Shown here: one piece after another, positions 19,601 through 31,386 of the stretch
Layout: the number at the start of each line of letters is the position of its first letter
Position numbering within the stretch: position 1 is the first letter of the stretch
DNA from: Cylindrodendrum hubeiense
Taxonomy: Eukaryota > Ascomycota > Sordariomycetes > Hypocreales > Nectriaceae
Assembly: GCA_014621425.1 (NCBI GenBank)
Contig: JAANBB010000381.1
Location: forward strand, 1 to 39,458
Direction of reading: 5' to 3'
DNA: 39,458 nucleotides
Notes under the pieces: model-generated
Databases searched by the model: none
What the model was told of the DNA's origin: nothing
The model's input: the letters and a program-made list of their open reading frames with translations, nothing else
Made by a program: the position numbers and the translations under genes

Positions 19601-22600
19601 GGCGATGCTTTACGACGGTTTTGCGACACGAAGGGATTGGTTGACTGTCTTGGTTGTCCTTGTCGTCGAGAGACGTCCTCGACGCAACCCAAGACGAGGG
19701 AACGGCTTCTTTTCTCTGTTGGGACATTATTACCACGGATCGGGGACGGCAAAAGGCCTCCCCACGTGTATGAACATGACGGCACGGGAATGGACAGTGG
19801 CAGCTGGGGGAGGCACATGAGACCCCGAGCTTGTAGCCAACGAGGCTGCAATGGGCGCAGCAGTAACCACCACGAGGAGGTGCGGTAGAACGTAGTTCGT
19901 CGATCGCGGCACCTGGGCTGGTGGGGGAGGGGCACGTATGGAGGGGTAGATCTTGATCCATTCCGACCAGTCGTCCATTTTCCATGTCACGGGAGCCATG
20001 GACGGGAGCCAGGGCGGTGTATGAGCAGGCACTTGCCGGGCTGGATGGGCCTCTCTAGGGCGTCTGTAAGACGGCCGACGCGCTCAGCTGGACGCGGAAA
20101 GGCCGTGATAACAGGCAGATAGAGCGAGCGATGGTCATGCGCAATAGCGAGCCTCGAGGTCAGATATAACGCCCGTTTCCTTGCTCGCTCTCGCCATCAC
20201 CATCGCCACGATGTCCCAAAACTCACTCGAGTTCCGTCTATCGTCAAGCGGCGACTCCGTCTGTGGAACATAGACTTTTCCAGTTTTCATCCCATAGCCG
20301 CTTCAGCCTGAGAGTTCGACGACGTCTTCCCCGATCAAGATGCCTCTATCGCATTGGCAGGCTGTCTGGCTGGTGACATAGCGCGGGCAAACCCCCTGCG
20401 CAGGGAGCGTGTGGCTGGCGAATCAGACGCCGTGTCAAAATCACATTGCCCAGCGCAGCCAATCACCCGCGAGGTGCCCTGTTGCGCCCTGTTGCTGCAA
20501 ATCGCGAATGGATATCAAAGCCTCAGCCCTCGTGGCCGCGCTGGTATGGGCCATTGGCGGTCGTCGTCGCGCGCATCTCAACCATGTTCAAGACCTGCTG
20601 CCGTCTTCGATCCAGATCGGGCCCGTGACCGGAAAATCCTCAAATCCCCCAAACTGTCAGCGACGGATGTTGGCAAGTTTCAACGCTTCGGGAAGAGACG
20701 GAACGCCCTTCCATTTTCTGAGCTGAACCGACTGGGCGCCGAACTGGCTGGGGGGCATTATCGGGTGGCGCTATCAACCGCACCAAGCGGCGGCGAGTCG
20801 ACCAAGATCCCACTCTGGCTGCGAAGCCTGGAAATGACCCGGACATGGGTCTACTCTCAGAGCGCAACCTGGGTTAGGCGGCCCAGAAGGATATTGTTTG
20901 GCGTCGCCAGACCCAAGACATTGTGATGAGCGTTAATAAAGTGGAACGGCCAGAATGTAATTAGGTTCCGAATTGAGGCTATCCCTGTCGTCACTGAGGC
21001 GTCAGGGAATGAAGTTGCACGTGGTATGGTCACGTGCTCATCGGTGTCGCGCCGTACCTGCGTCAGATCAATTGCAACTGCAACCACCCTCAGGACCATG
21101 TGTGCCTCATTCTAAGGAACAGCAGCGCCTCTTTGGTAACAGGGCCCTACAGTGCGACGATTACCCTCGATATATAGTGGTCCTACTGTTAGTTGTAGTT
21201 AATAAACGTGTCTCAGTACCCCATGCAGTTCGCAACACCATGAATTGACAGGGTCGGTGGCGAATATTCCTATGGGGCTTCGTCGGTGGCGTCATCGGCT
21301 TGCTTGCGCGTCTCTGATGTTGCAATCGCAAGGCTTACGTTGCTGTTCTTCGTACTGTGCTTCTTTCGAGCATCAACTTCGCCAGACCGACGTTTGGCGA
21401 GTCAAGCTTCCTTACATGGTCGATGACGAAAGCGACAGGGCAGGGCGCAAGAATATTGCACTCAAGTGCCGTGTCAACCACGGCCCCTCATATCGCGTGA
21501 GAGACAGCCGCGGATGACGGCCCACGGAATGCTGGGAGAGGACGGACCGAGCCATCGCAGTTTCGACCATGGATTATTCTCGAGCCGTGTGGGGACACAT
21601 AGACCTTGTCCTGAGAGTCTTCCGTCCCGTCTAGGCTGACCAGGTTCTTGACGAGGGTAATATATCCTCCGTGGTGTAGGAGCAATTCATTGATAAGAGG
21701 ATGTGGACTACGTACTACGTACTCCCCGAAATCATATACCCAATGCGCGGAAAGCGAAAGAAGCACATGTACCAGCATCTTGATTGGTCACTGACCTGGA
21801 CTGCTCATTACAGTCGCCCACTAGTGCATTGTCCATCTCTATCCAAACGGGATGACATTGGAGCGGTTGCCCCATGAGCACAATGCCGACGTCCATCCTG
21901 AGGGACGATGGCTCTTTGTGGGCCGCGTCCGTCCCCAGGAGATTGATTGCTCACTTGGGAATGTGCTAACGTGCGCCCGCGGTACATGCCGCACTTGTCG
22001 CTCATGTAAACAATGCCGGGGACCATGATACCCATAGTTGGCTCAATATGAGATGGATTCGGCTAGTAGGATTCGTGGACAAACTTGAAACCTTGAATAC
22101 ACGATTAATACATCGACCTAACGCAGTCTCCTTCGGTATCCAGTGCCAAATCGCATTGCAAGTACCCAGTACTTCCAATCTCTCGCCCCTCGGGAACGCC
22201 ACTCAGCAATTACTCGAGTTTTGATGCCGCAGTTCAAGCACTTCCTTCGGAGTCGAGTCAAGCCACGTACCACGACGGAAATTAGTCTAGCTTCAGGGGC
22301 GCTCCAAACCCGGCATCAGCGCCAAGAAAGAGGCAAATACTGACATTTCAAATATCTCAGCCTCACTCATGTCTTTATCACTGTGGCGGCCAATGTCTCT
22401 CTGGCTCCTGAGCTGGTGGCTTTGTGTCATGTATATGTACGCCTGCAATGCGGATAATACAAGGAGCTGATAGCCAAGTCCCGATACCCGAAGCCGCCGA
22501 TCATGATTCGCTAGTCTCGGGCATCGTCGCGCGGTTTCAAAACTCAAATGATATCGATCGCGTGAGAAAAAAGATGCGACATTGGGTTGCCTGGATCAAA

Positions 22601-25434
22601 CAGCCATTTTCCTAGTAATTTCGCTGGCTTTCAAAAAGTCTGTTGCCCCAGATACATCAGTCAGCCCAGCATTGAGCCTCAGTCGTCAGTCACCAGTCAG
22701 CATCTGCGGCTGAGCCAGGGTGGCGTTGATACAGTCCAGGGCAGCTCAAGTCCATCACATCCGATGCGGAGCCGGCCGAGTAATCAATTCACCACCAGAT
22801 CCATTTTTCTTTTACCCACTGTCCATGCCCTCCTAAACTCCCTCTTTCCTCCCGCGGGCCGCGTCTCGGTCAGTTGCCGTCACGATGACGGGCAGGATTG
22901 AGCACAGGCAGCGGCCGGCCCCCCCTGGCCTGGTCAGCATCCAGGGCGGCGCCGCCAGGCTAAATCGGCCCAGCCGGCATCGGATTGAAGGGCAGGGCGA
23001 TTAAGTGGGTAAGGACCAAATGTTGATTGACTTCAGTGGGAGTGGCGGATGTTGCTAAATAAATCTGGGGGCGTTCGAGCATGCTTTGGCGGTCTTCGGG
23101 AGGCGTCCGCAGCGATATGCCATACTTACTGCATGTGTACTTTCTAGTCCAGAATAAGACGACGGACACCGAAGTACGTATGCTCACCTCGCGTCGCCCG
23201 AGTTTTACCGCCTCTTGATGTCTCTCTTTGCGAGCGGTCAGCTATTCGCAGAGCTCTGTGCTTTCTATGTCTTATCGACATGCCATGTGTCTGTCTCATC
23301 GGAGCCGGCTCTGGAATACACGTGTTGATAGAACCCCCTGTCGTCTCGGTTGATGAAGAAATCTCGTTAGTCTGCCCACCGAATATTATTGCTCACATCT
23401 GTCATCCTATCCCAACCTCATCGTCAGGAATGAGAAAAAGGTGGCGGTATTCAGCCATCAGGAGACAGACGGAGACGGCGTTCCACCTTCAACTCTTGGC
23501 CTCGTGTCTTTCGTTGTCGTGTATTTTTGGCAACATACGAGCCCACCATGAGCGTTACCGCTTCTTTGATCGCCGCATGATGACCGAACATGTGGGAAGC
23601 CCTGAATGACACCGAGATACCGGCGTGATGGTGATGCTTCTTCCCCCAAGGCACAGTGTCATGATCCACCATGAAACCCATTGACGGGATGCAGAGACCC
23701 GCCCGCACTCCAGAAGAATGGATCCCGCGGCGCTTTGGGCCAGGCTGGTCTTTCCCCGTGGAGGGGAGGTTGGCCAATTTGAGAGTCGCTTGTGGTGACA
23801 GTGGTGGGATGAAGGATGGTGGGTTACAGTGTGCCTGCACAGTGCGCTCCAATACATCCCGCCAAGTACCCGCAACCTCTCAGCCCGGCTTGTTCCTGGG
23901 AGCCGTTCCTACCGATGATGGAATTTTCCCACCCAGGCCAGCGCAGCCGCAGAAATCCTGCGGTTTCATTGAGAAAGCTGTGGCGGGATGCAGCAGACAA
24001 GGCTGGACCGCAGGCAGAGGGCAGCTGGGGGCGAGGCCTGGGCCAGACCAATGGGTTTGTCCCACTGCGGAGGCGTTCTGACTCTCTGTCAATATCTCGC
24101 CGGAGTCGCCTTCTGGCTCATTCTTCCCCAGTGGATGCCTTGTCTCATCATAGAGTGCGCGCATCCACTGTGCTATTGAAATGGAGGGCCTGAAGAGGAA
24201 GGGGACCCCGCCACAATTTACAGCCCCGGGCAGCAGTCCTGGACCTGGCGCTATTAAACGCGGAATCATCTAGCCTGGCTTTGACTCGATCGCCCGCTAA
24301 AATTTGGGACGTCAGCACCTGTCGTGCAAGTACTCGCTACGAGATGATGTCGTTGCCAGGAGCCGCAGGTTGGTCCGTCAGAGCGCCACCACCAGCGACC
24401 CCCTGAACGCCTTGGCTCCTGGCCCCCTGGCCTGAAGCTCGAGCCCTGTAAGCGCTGTAAGTGAGTGGTGTACAGTGGAGCCCTGGGATACATGGGACAG
24501 AAGTAAGCTTAGTGCCCGGAGGGGGCGCGAGAGTTGGTTGAGGCCTTCAAGCCAGGGTGATTGGAGGTTTCGCACACCGTGCACTCGATACTGTACAAGG
24601 GATGGAATCAACCCTCCAGCAGGGCAATTGTGCTTGGCCGCGGCTGGCCGAGAGAATATTATATCCAGGGCGGGAAAACGAAGGGCAACGCAGTGCCATC
24701 AAGTGACTATTATCAAGTGATAGAGTAATGGCTTGAACGGGCAAGGGAGACGACGCCAAAGTACCAACCCCGCTGACACCATGCGGGCAGGTACCTGAAT
24801 GCAAAGTACCCGCTGCTCGGCTGTAACGCCCGCCCCACGCCCCTGGGAGTCCAATCCCGGCCCTTGGAAGGCCCTTCTGAGTCCTGACAGAGTAAGGTTG
24901 GCATCCCTACCTGGGCCTTGGGCAGGTCCCACCCCGACCACTCCTTCCATCAACCCGCCGCACGGCATCATCCCTTGGCGCAGTGTGTGTGGCTGCTGGC
25001 CGCTGGTTGCTGGCCGCTGGTCGCTGGTCGTTGGCGGGCAGAAACTAATCGGCAGCAACCTCACCGCCTTAATTTCTCCCAGCACTTGGAGAGGTACCTA
25101 CTCAGGCAGGTACTGGGCCTGCACAGTGCCAGCCGCTGTGCGTGCCTCCCGCCCCTCCACTCCGCCCCCCTTTTCCTGGCTCTGGTGCAACGCTGTTGGC
25201 ATCTGCGCTACGCTACGTTGCTCTTCGCTGGTCTTCTTATCCTGCTCGAGCCTCGCACTCTCTCCTCCTCTGCCTCCTTTTTTTCCTTCTTATTCCCCTC
25301 GCTTCCCCTCCTCTTGCTCAACTCCTCGTTGCTGCTTTCGACGCGTCGCTCGTGACTTGGTTTGCGCGTGTCCCTCCTACCAACTTTGCCCGTGCGAAAC
25401 CCCCTCCACCCCGCTACTCTCAACAACCCTCATC
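19601..25434. other. 5.8-kb region with no supported gene
   Basis: Upstream flanks of the GT4 (-) and UGDH (+) genes and the space between them. Reading frames are short, overlap, often lack ATG and show no recognisable domain. I see no tRNA, rRNA, terminal repeats or transposase remnants, and no obvious AT-rich repeat-induced mutation signature. The last 0.5 kb is pyrimidine-rich and probably the UGDH promoter and leader. Confidence 0.5.
24995..25036. repeat. 14-bp GCTGGCCGCTGGTT-type tandem repeat
   Basis: Three imperfect copies of a 14-bp unit starting at 24995, 25009 and 25023, about 0.4 kb upstream of the UGDH start codon. Confidence 0.65.
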
Positions 25435-27493
25435 ATGTCTACCATCATCTCCAATGGTGCCGAGGCCAACGCCTTCAAGGGCGATATCAAGGTCGAGAAG
25501 ATCTGCTGTGTTGGTGCTGGTTACGTCGGTATGTCTCCCAGAAACCCATTCACCTGAAATGCCCCTCCACCTGGCGGAGCGAGCAGCTCTTTCCAGTCTC
25601 GCCCGCGCAATCATCCCCAACGCTCAGAACGAGCGGTGAAGCACCAATTGACCGCATCTCGACTAACATCCTCCTCTCAGGTGGTCCCACCGCTGCTGTC
25701 ATCGCCTTCCAGAACCCTCACATCCAGGTGACCGTTGTCGACCGAGACGAGACCCGTATCCGCCGCTGGAACTCACTCCACCCTCCCATCTACGAGCCCG
25801 GTCTGCACGACATCATCCGAATTGCCCGTGATGGTAGCCGCGAGGCCGCTGTCGCCAAGGAGCCCAGCTCCGAGGATGCTGTGACTCTTGCCACTCGCCA
25901 GCCCAACCTCTTCTTCTCTACCGACATTGCCAAGCACATTGGCGAGGCCGACATCGTCCTCGTCGCCGTCAACACCCCCACCAAGTACCGTGGTGTTGGT
26001 GCTGGCAGCGCCACCGACATGACTGCCTTCGAGGCCGTTACCGGTGTTGTCGCTCAGTACGCCCGCGAGGGTGCCATCATTGTCGAGAAGAGCACTGTTC
26101 CTTGCCGCACTGCTCAGCTTGTCGCTGACACTGTAAGTCTAACCCTATCCTAGAGCTCGTGAGAGCCTCTTTGAAGCTGGGAACCCCTAGCTAGAAATTT
26201 TCACGTGTCTAACTTGTCCGCCTGCAGCTCAACATGCACCGCCCTGGTGTCCACTTCGAGATTCTCTCCAACCCCGAGTTCTTGGCTGCCGGTACCGCCG
26301 TCGCCGATCTCCTCTACCCTGACCGCATCCTGATCGGTTCCAACCCCACCCCCGCCGGTAAGAAGGCCGCCGAGGCCCTCGCCAGCGTCTACGCTGCTTG
26401 GGTTCCCCGTGAGCGCATCCTGACCACCAACGTCTGGTCTTCTGAGCTCGCCAAGCTTGTCGCCAACTCCATGCTGGCCCAGCGTATTTCCAGCATCAAC
26501 TCCATCTCTGCCCTCTGTGAGCAGACTGGTGCTGATGTCGACGAGGTCGCCCGCGCTGTCGGTGTTGACCCCCGTATCGGCAACAAGTTCCTGATGGCCG
26601 GTATTGGTTTCGGTGGCAGCTGCTTCAAGAAGGATGTTCTCAACTTGGTCTACCTTGCCGAGACCATGGGTCTCCCCGAGGTCGCCGAGTACTGGCGCCA
26701 GGTCGTCAAGATGAACGAGTACGCCCGTGACCGCTTCTCCAACCGTGTCATCAAGTGCCTCAACAACACCCTTGTCGGAAAGAAGGTCACCATTCTGGGC
26801 TTCGCCTTCAAGAAGAACACCTCCGATACCCGTGAGGCCCCTGCTCTCGAGATGATCAAGACTCTTCTCGAGGAGCGACCCCGCGAGGTGGCCGTCTTCG
26901 ACCCTTGCTGCAACCCCATTGTTATCAAGCAGGAGATCAAGGCCCTTCTTGGCCCCTCTGCCGACGGTGCCAACATCTCCGTCTACGGCAACGCCTACGA
27001 CGCCTGCGAGAAGAGCACTGCCATCATCATCGCCACTGAGTTTGACGAGTTCCGCAACCAGCCCCCTCCCCCTCCCACACCTGCCCCCGTCGAGGCCGCT
27101 CCCAAGAGCCGCAAGCCCGACCCCAAGGCCGACCCCCGCCCCTTCAAGACGGACGTCCCCTCCGAGAACGAGCTCCTTGCCCTCCACAAGTACCTTGTCC
27201 AGCGCCCCGAGGTCAAGTCGGCCGATCCCCTCGACCGCTTCAACGTCGAGCCTAGCTGTGAGGATGACTGCCCCGACTGCATCCAGGAGCGCGAGAGCGA
27301 GGAGACTGGCTTCGCCACTGGCATGGGCAGCGGCGGCGAGTACAAGGCCAAGGAGCGTGTTGACTGGGTCCGCATCTCCGAGAACATGGCCAAGCCTCGC
27401 TGGGTCTTCGATGGCCGTGGTGTCATCGACTCACGCGAGATGGTCAAGCTCGGCGTTCGCGTCGAGAGTGTTGGTCGCCAGCACCGCTTCTAA
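25435..27493 (+). CDS. UDP-glucose 6-dehydrogenase, 603 aa, three exons
   Basis: Exons 25435-25528, 25681-26132 and 26228-27493 (introns 152 and 95 nt, each with CTAAC branch sites). It oxidises UDP-glucose to UDP-glucuronate with two NAD+. The NAD-binding motif GAGYVGG (about 27-33) is created by the first splice junction. Further hallmarks are VVDRDETRI, VNTPTK, EKSTVP, LSNPEFLAAGTA, NVWSSELAKL and GFGGSCFKKD with the catalytic Cys at about 314. The C-terminal domain contains LGFAFKKNTSDTRE and, near the end, PRWVFDGRGVID. Between EFDEFRNQ (about 453) and VDW (about 559) lies an insertion of roughly 100 residues with a proline-rich linker and a CEDDCPDC motif. Codon use is strongly C-ending, indicating high expression. 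UDP-glucuronate feeds wall, capsule-like or glycoconjugate polymers. Confidence 0.97.
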
Positions 27494-28803
27494 GCGACCA
27501 CACCACGGTCCGACGGGGCAGGTTTTTGACGGCCGACATTTTGGATTTCTTGGGTGTATGAACGTGTCGTCTGGCAAACAATTATTACTGTTTTAATAGG
27601 CATGAAATGAAGATTTGGACGTGGCTGACGAGACACGCGGAGGATTGTCAACTGGATGGACAAGTGCGAGGCGTGGGGAGGGGAGTCTCTGGATATAGAA
27701 CTAGATCTCCAAAGCAGAGTTGGCTTGAAAACACTAGATCAATCAATTGAAGTTAAACTAAACATTGGAAATATCTTGTTTGCTGAATGCATTGTGACTG
27801 TTGAGGTAACAAGGTCTGATGATGAAGGTGTAGATGACGGAGAATCGGAGGATCTGAGACTCATCACGGGACTCGGCGCGTGACAACCTCTCGTGCATCA
27901 CATAGTCCTGCTCCTCCACGTGGATACTGCAACCACTTTGGCTCCGATTGCTTCCCTTGCCACGAGGCGTTTTTCTCCGGTGGATTGGACGAAGATCATC
28001 ATTTCCTTCGCAGTCCAGAAGTCACGGGCCAAGAGAGGGATGGATGCGGTGCTCGAGGACGGGGAGCGTTGAGCCGTTCCTGTTTCAGAAGATGATCCCC
28101 TACGTCTCAGCCGTGAGGTGCGACCCCAACCAGCCGACATTCCAGACACGGCCAAGGAGCAGCGTCCATCCAAACACTAGCCTACCCCTAGAAGGCCCTG
28201 CGCGGTACGATTCTGTCCCGATTTTGTCCCGATTCTGCGGTGCCAGTCGCATCCTGAGTGCATGCAGGGTCGCATTAAGGATGAGAACAGACCCTCGCAT
28301 ACTACATCATCGACACCGTTTAGCCACTTACACGGGGCTGGGATGTGACAGCTACTGCTTGGGAGGCGGCTGTCAACCCCTTCGGCCGTTTCATCACTGG
28401 AGATGCCGTGCCATCCCATACGAAGGACGTTGGACGAGTCCCCGAGACCAGAATGATCCTCAGAGCTCGCAGATCTCTGTGTGGAATTGTCCCTCTCACA
28501 ACCATCTCTACGCGCTGAGTCGGTGACAACTTGCTTCAGAAACGAGAGTTACCTTCTTTGAATGGTCCTCGCCATCCCCTCGATTCATTCTCTGGAGGGA
28601 GAGGCTTTCGACATTGGCGCGAAGCCCAGCCATTCGTTTCTCTTGATTATTGGAGGACGTGCGGGTTAACAAACGTAAACGACTCCGATTCTCAACCATC
28701 GACAAAGTGAACACACCCACCGTTGTGTTTGGATGATCCTTCGGGGACCAGACGATAAACAAGACACCCACGACGGGAGGAAGCGACGCATTCCACGACC
28801 TTT
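27494..28803. other. Intergenic, no gene seen
   Basis: UGDH 3' flank and promoter side of the next gene. Open frames lack ATG or are short. A small 11-bp repeat (CGATTYTGTCC, two copies plus a diverged third) lies at 28207-28239. Confidence 0.5.
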
Positions 28804-29778
28804 ATGAAGACTGCCCCGGCAGGCCTGGCCCTGATATCGGGCCTGATGGCCGTTGTGATGGCCGATTCCTTGCCGCCAGAGGACATTCCGCTGCAGTGTG
28901 TCGCAATCTGTGGCCCAATCGTCGAGCTGACAACGGACTGCAATGTGCACATGCGGCGGCTAAAGAAACGAAGGCCGGAAGACGTTGCTCGACGTGAATG
29001 GGTGCCTAAGTTGGCAGTGGAACCCCCCCAAGCTAGTGTTCCGCGAGGCAAGCGGGTTGAAGTCGTCGACAAGTTCGGGAAGAGGAGCTTCTCAATCATC
29101 GTCGCAGCACCGACCTCATTTCCGGTCGAGGACACCACCAGCAGCGTTCTCGATCTGCGGGTGACGTCGAGTATAACCCGTATCAACCCCACCTTTGATC
29201 AATCAACATCCACAGCCGCGCTCCCAAAGTCAACGAAATCAACAACAAAGTCCACATCGCGTTCCACCACCAGCACCTCTATCGCAACCTCAACCATCAC
29301 CCCCCCTGCCTCCAAATCCATCGCCGACCAAGCCGACAGCACAACAACAAGCAGCTGGGACTGGGAGGGTAACCTCCAGGAACCCCAAGGGCAGTTGTAT
29401 TCCCAAAACAACGCGGAGGAAGATTGCGTGTGCCTCAACGAGAGTTTCGATGTGGCCAAGGTTACCGCGCTCTGTGCCAGCTGCATTGCATTGGCAGGGT
29501 TTCCCGAAAATAGTGAGTCGGCACCACCCCCCCGTGGCTTGAGTCACTTCTGGATGATCTTCAGGGGCTAACATTCCTCAGATATCGACGTTATCATGGA
29601 GGGGTGCAACTTTACCGAGTTGACTTACACGCCTAGCCTGGACAGCGTGGCCAACAATATCCGCGTCGAGGCCGTTTTGCCATCCACGGTCGCTTCAGCG
29701 AACGGTGGATTGATTTTGAGGCCGGCCGGTTTCGGGTTAGCTGTCGCTGCCCTAGGGTTTGTCTTTGCCCTGCTATGA
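28804..29778 (+). CDS. Secreted GPI-type Cys-rich protein, split CFEM-like, 301 aa
   Basis: Exons 28804-29512 and 29582-29778 (69-nt intron, donor GTGAGT, branch CTAAC). Signal peptide about 1-20. The C-terminus is a hydrophobic tail after a small-residue region (STVASANGG), as for GPI anchoring. Eight cysteines: 32, 36, 46, then 208, 210, 224, 227 and 245. Spacings C-x3-C-x9-C and C-x-C-x13-C-x2-C-x17-C are close to those of CFEM domains, but 161 residues separate the third and fourth Cys. That insert is basic (MRRLKKRR) then very Ser/Thr-rich, and would be heavily O-glycosylated. CFEM proteins act at the fungal surface in heme uptake, adhesion or host interaction. The conserved Asp of heme binders is not clearly placed, so function is open. 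Confidence 0.8.
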
Positions 29779-30477
29779 TGTTGTGAGTGAGAAACGGTTG
29801 TAGATATTCTGTGTTTGCATGGGTGACGACATCTTTGTGTGCGTGTTATACTATGCTATGCTGGGTCGGAGTTTCTTTGTATATCAGTTGGAGTAAATAT
29901 CCAGGGGTTTTCTTTTCCTTGGTATGATGCCCGTGTACGTTTTATGAGTTGAGAAGGGCAATTTTAGGAGCATATTATTTTAAGATCTTGAACTAGCGAT
30001 TTCTGAAATATTTGAATGTTGGAGATTGGTACTCCCTCAACCTTTGCTGTAATGACTGTTGACGTGATTATGACGCAACCAGGGTGCCCGAAAACAAACC
30101 AGACCATCAGATCATCAGACCACTGATATCTTTTTCAATTGATTAGCTGGTCATCCAGCCTTGCTGCGGTCATCAAGTCCAACAGTCCAGGGTAGGTGGT
30201 GTTGTGTACGCCATTTATGGCCGAATATCACCGCCCCACATTATGTATTCCCGCATCTACCTAGAAGAAGGCGCCTGATTTTCACACCTGCGGAGTTGCG
30301 GACGAACAGTGGGCCCCTCCGCCGCATCCCGGTGCGTGATAGTACTGTGGTCGGCGCGATTGTTAAGTCCGCGCCGTCCTTATAGGCGATAGCACCGGAT
30401 TTTGCTGACATCCGCAAGCGTGCAGCCTCGTGGGGCTGCGTGGTGGATTTCGGATGCAGTCCGGCGTCGAAAGAGTT
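29779..30477. other. Intergenic, no gene seen
   Basis: AT-rich 3' flank of the GPI-type gene and the promoter of the next gene. No coding potential recognised. Confidence 0.5.
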
Positions 30478-30483
30478 TATATA
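30478..30483 (+). promoter_or_regulatory. TATA-like element of atypical SDR gene
   Basis: TATATA 147 nt upstream of the ATG at 30625. Confidence 0.35.
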
Positions 30484-30624
30484 GAACGGACCGGGAGCTA
30501 GAGTGTGAGAGAGTTGATTTGAAGATATAATTCCAAGTCTTATCATCGCGGTTTTCCATTTTCGCATTCAAACCGAGCAATACTCGTTCCATCTCACATC
30601 ATCACTCACGAACCAGACGTCACC

Positions 30625-31386
30625 ATGCACGTCATACTTACAGGCGCAACAGGCCTGGTCGGCTCGGCCGTCCTCGACGCCATGATCAAGACCAAGGACA
30701 TCACCAAAATCTCCATCCTGTCGCGCCGGCCCGTCCACATGGCCGACGACGCCAAGGACCCGCGCATCAACGTCATTCTGCAGAGCGACTTTGAAAAGTA
30801 CGACTCTGAGGTGCTCAAGCAGCTGCAGGGCGCCAAGGGCTGCGTGTGGGCGCTGGGCATCAGCCAGTCCAAGGTCGACGCCGACCAGTACGTTAAGATC
30901 ACAAAGGACTACGCCATCGAGGCTGCCAAGGCCTTCGCCACGCTGTCGACCTCGGAGGCTGAGCCGTTCCGTTTCGTCTACGTCTCTGGCAGCGGTGCAA
31001 CGCAAGAGCCGGGCCGCTTCTCACCCATCTTCGCCAGAATCAAGGGCGAGACGGAGACGGCTCTGGCTGATCTAACAATCGAGAAGCCCACGCTTCGCGT
31101 CTACTCGCCGCGGCCGGCCTTCGTCGACGCGCAGAACCACAAGAGCATCCTTCCGTACATCCCCAACCCTGGCGCGTTGATCAACGGCACCATGTTCCTG
31201 ATAGGCCCGCCCATGAGGATGTTGATGAAGAGTATGCATTCCCCGACGCCGATGCTGGGCGACTTCCTGGCCCAGCTGGCCATGGGCAAGTTGGATGGGA
31301 GGCTGGAGGGGACGCCCGGTGCGTCGAAGCTGGGGTCGTCGTGGATCTTGGAAAACATCGGCATTCGCAAGCTGATGGGCCTGTAA
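30625..31386 (+). CDS. Atypical SDR, NAD(P)-binding HTATIP2/FMP52-like protein, 253 aa
   Basis: Single exon, ATG at 30625 in a strong CACCATG context. The N-terminal Rossmann motif TGATGLVGSAV (about 6-16) and the ILSRRP after the second strand are typical of the extended/atypical SDR family that includes human HTATIP2/CC3 and yeast Fmp52. The middle has CVWALGISQSKVD and VYVSGSGAT. The position of the usual Y-x3-K is occupied by F-A-R-I-K in FSPIFARIKGETE, so Lys is present but the Tyr appears to be Phe. That could mean a non-catalytic nucleotide sensor, or Tyr supplied elsewhere. The rest (RVYSPRPAFVD) matches the family. Substrate and localisation unknown; no signal peptide. Confidence 0.85.
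   Translation: MHVILTGATGLVGSAVLDAMIKTKDITKISILSRRPVHMADDAKDPRINVILQSDFEKYDSEVLKQLQGAKGCVWALGISQSKVDADQYVKITKDYAIEAAKAFATLSTSEAEPFRFVYVSGSGATQEPGRFSPIFARIKGETETALADLTIEKPTLRVYSPRPAFVDAQNHKSILPYIPNPGALINGTMFLIGPPMRMLMKSMHSPTPMLGDFLAQLAMGKLDGRLEGTPGASKLGSSWILENIGIRKLMGL

Noticed and set aside
20354..20926. 190-aa plus-strand frame in the gene-free region
   Set aside because: It begins at TTG and has a composition like random GC-rich DNA.
26201..27187. 328-aa open frame on the minus strand opposite UGDH
   Set aside because: It is a shadow of the strongly C-ending codon use of UGDH. The translation is Val/Leu/Gly/Asp biased and has no domain.
27948..28526. 192-aa plus-strand frame between UGDH and the GPI-type gene
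   Set aside because: It begins at TTG, overlaps several other frames and has no recognisable motif.
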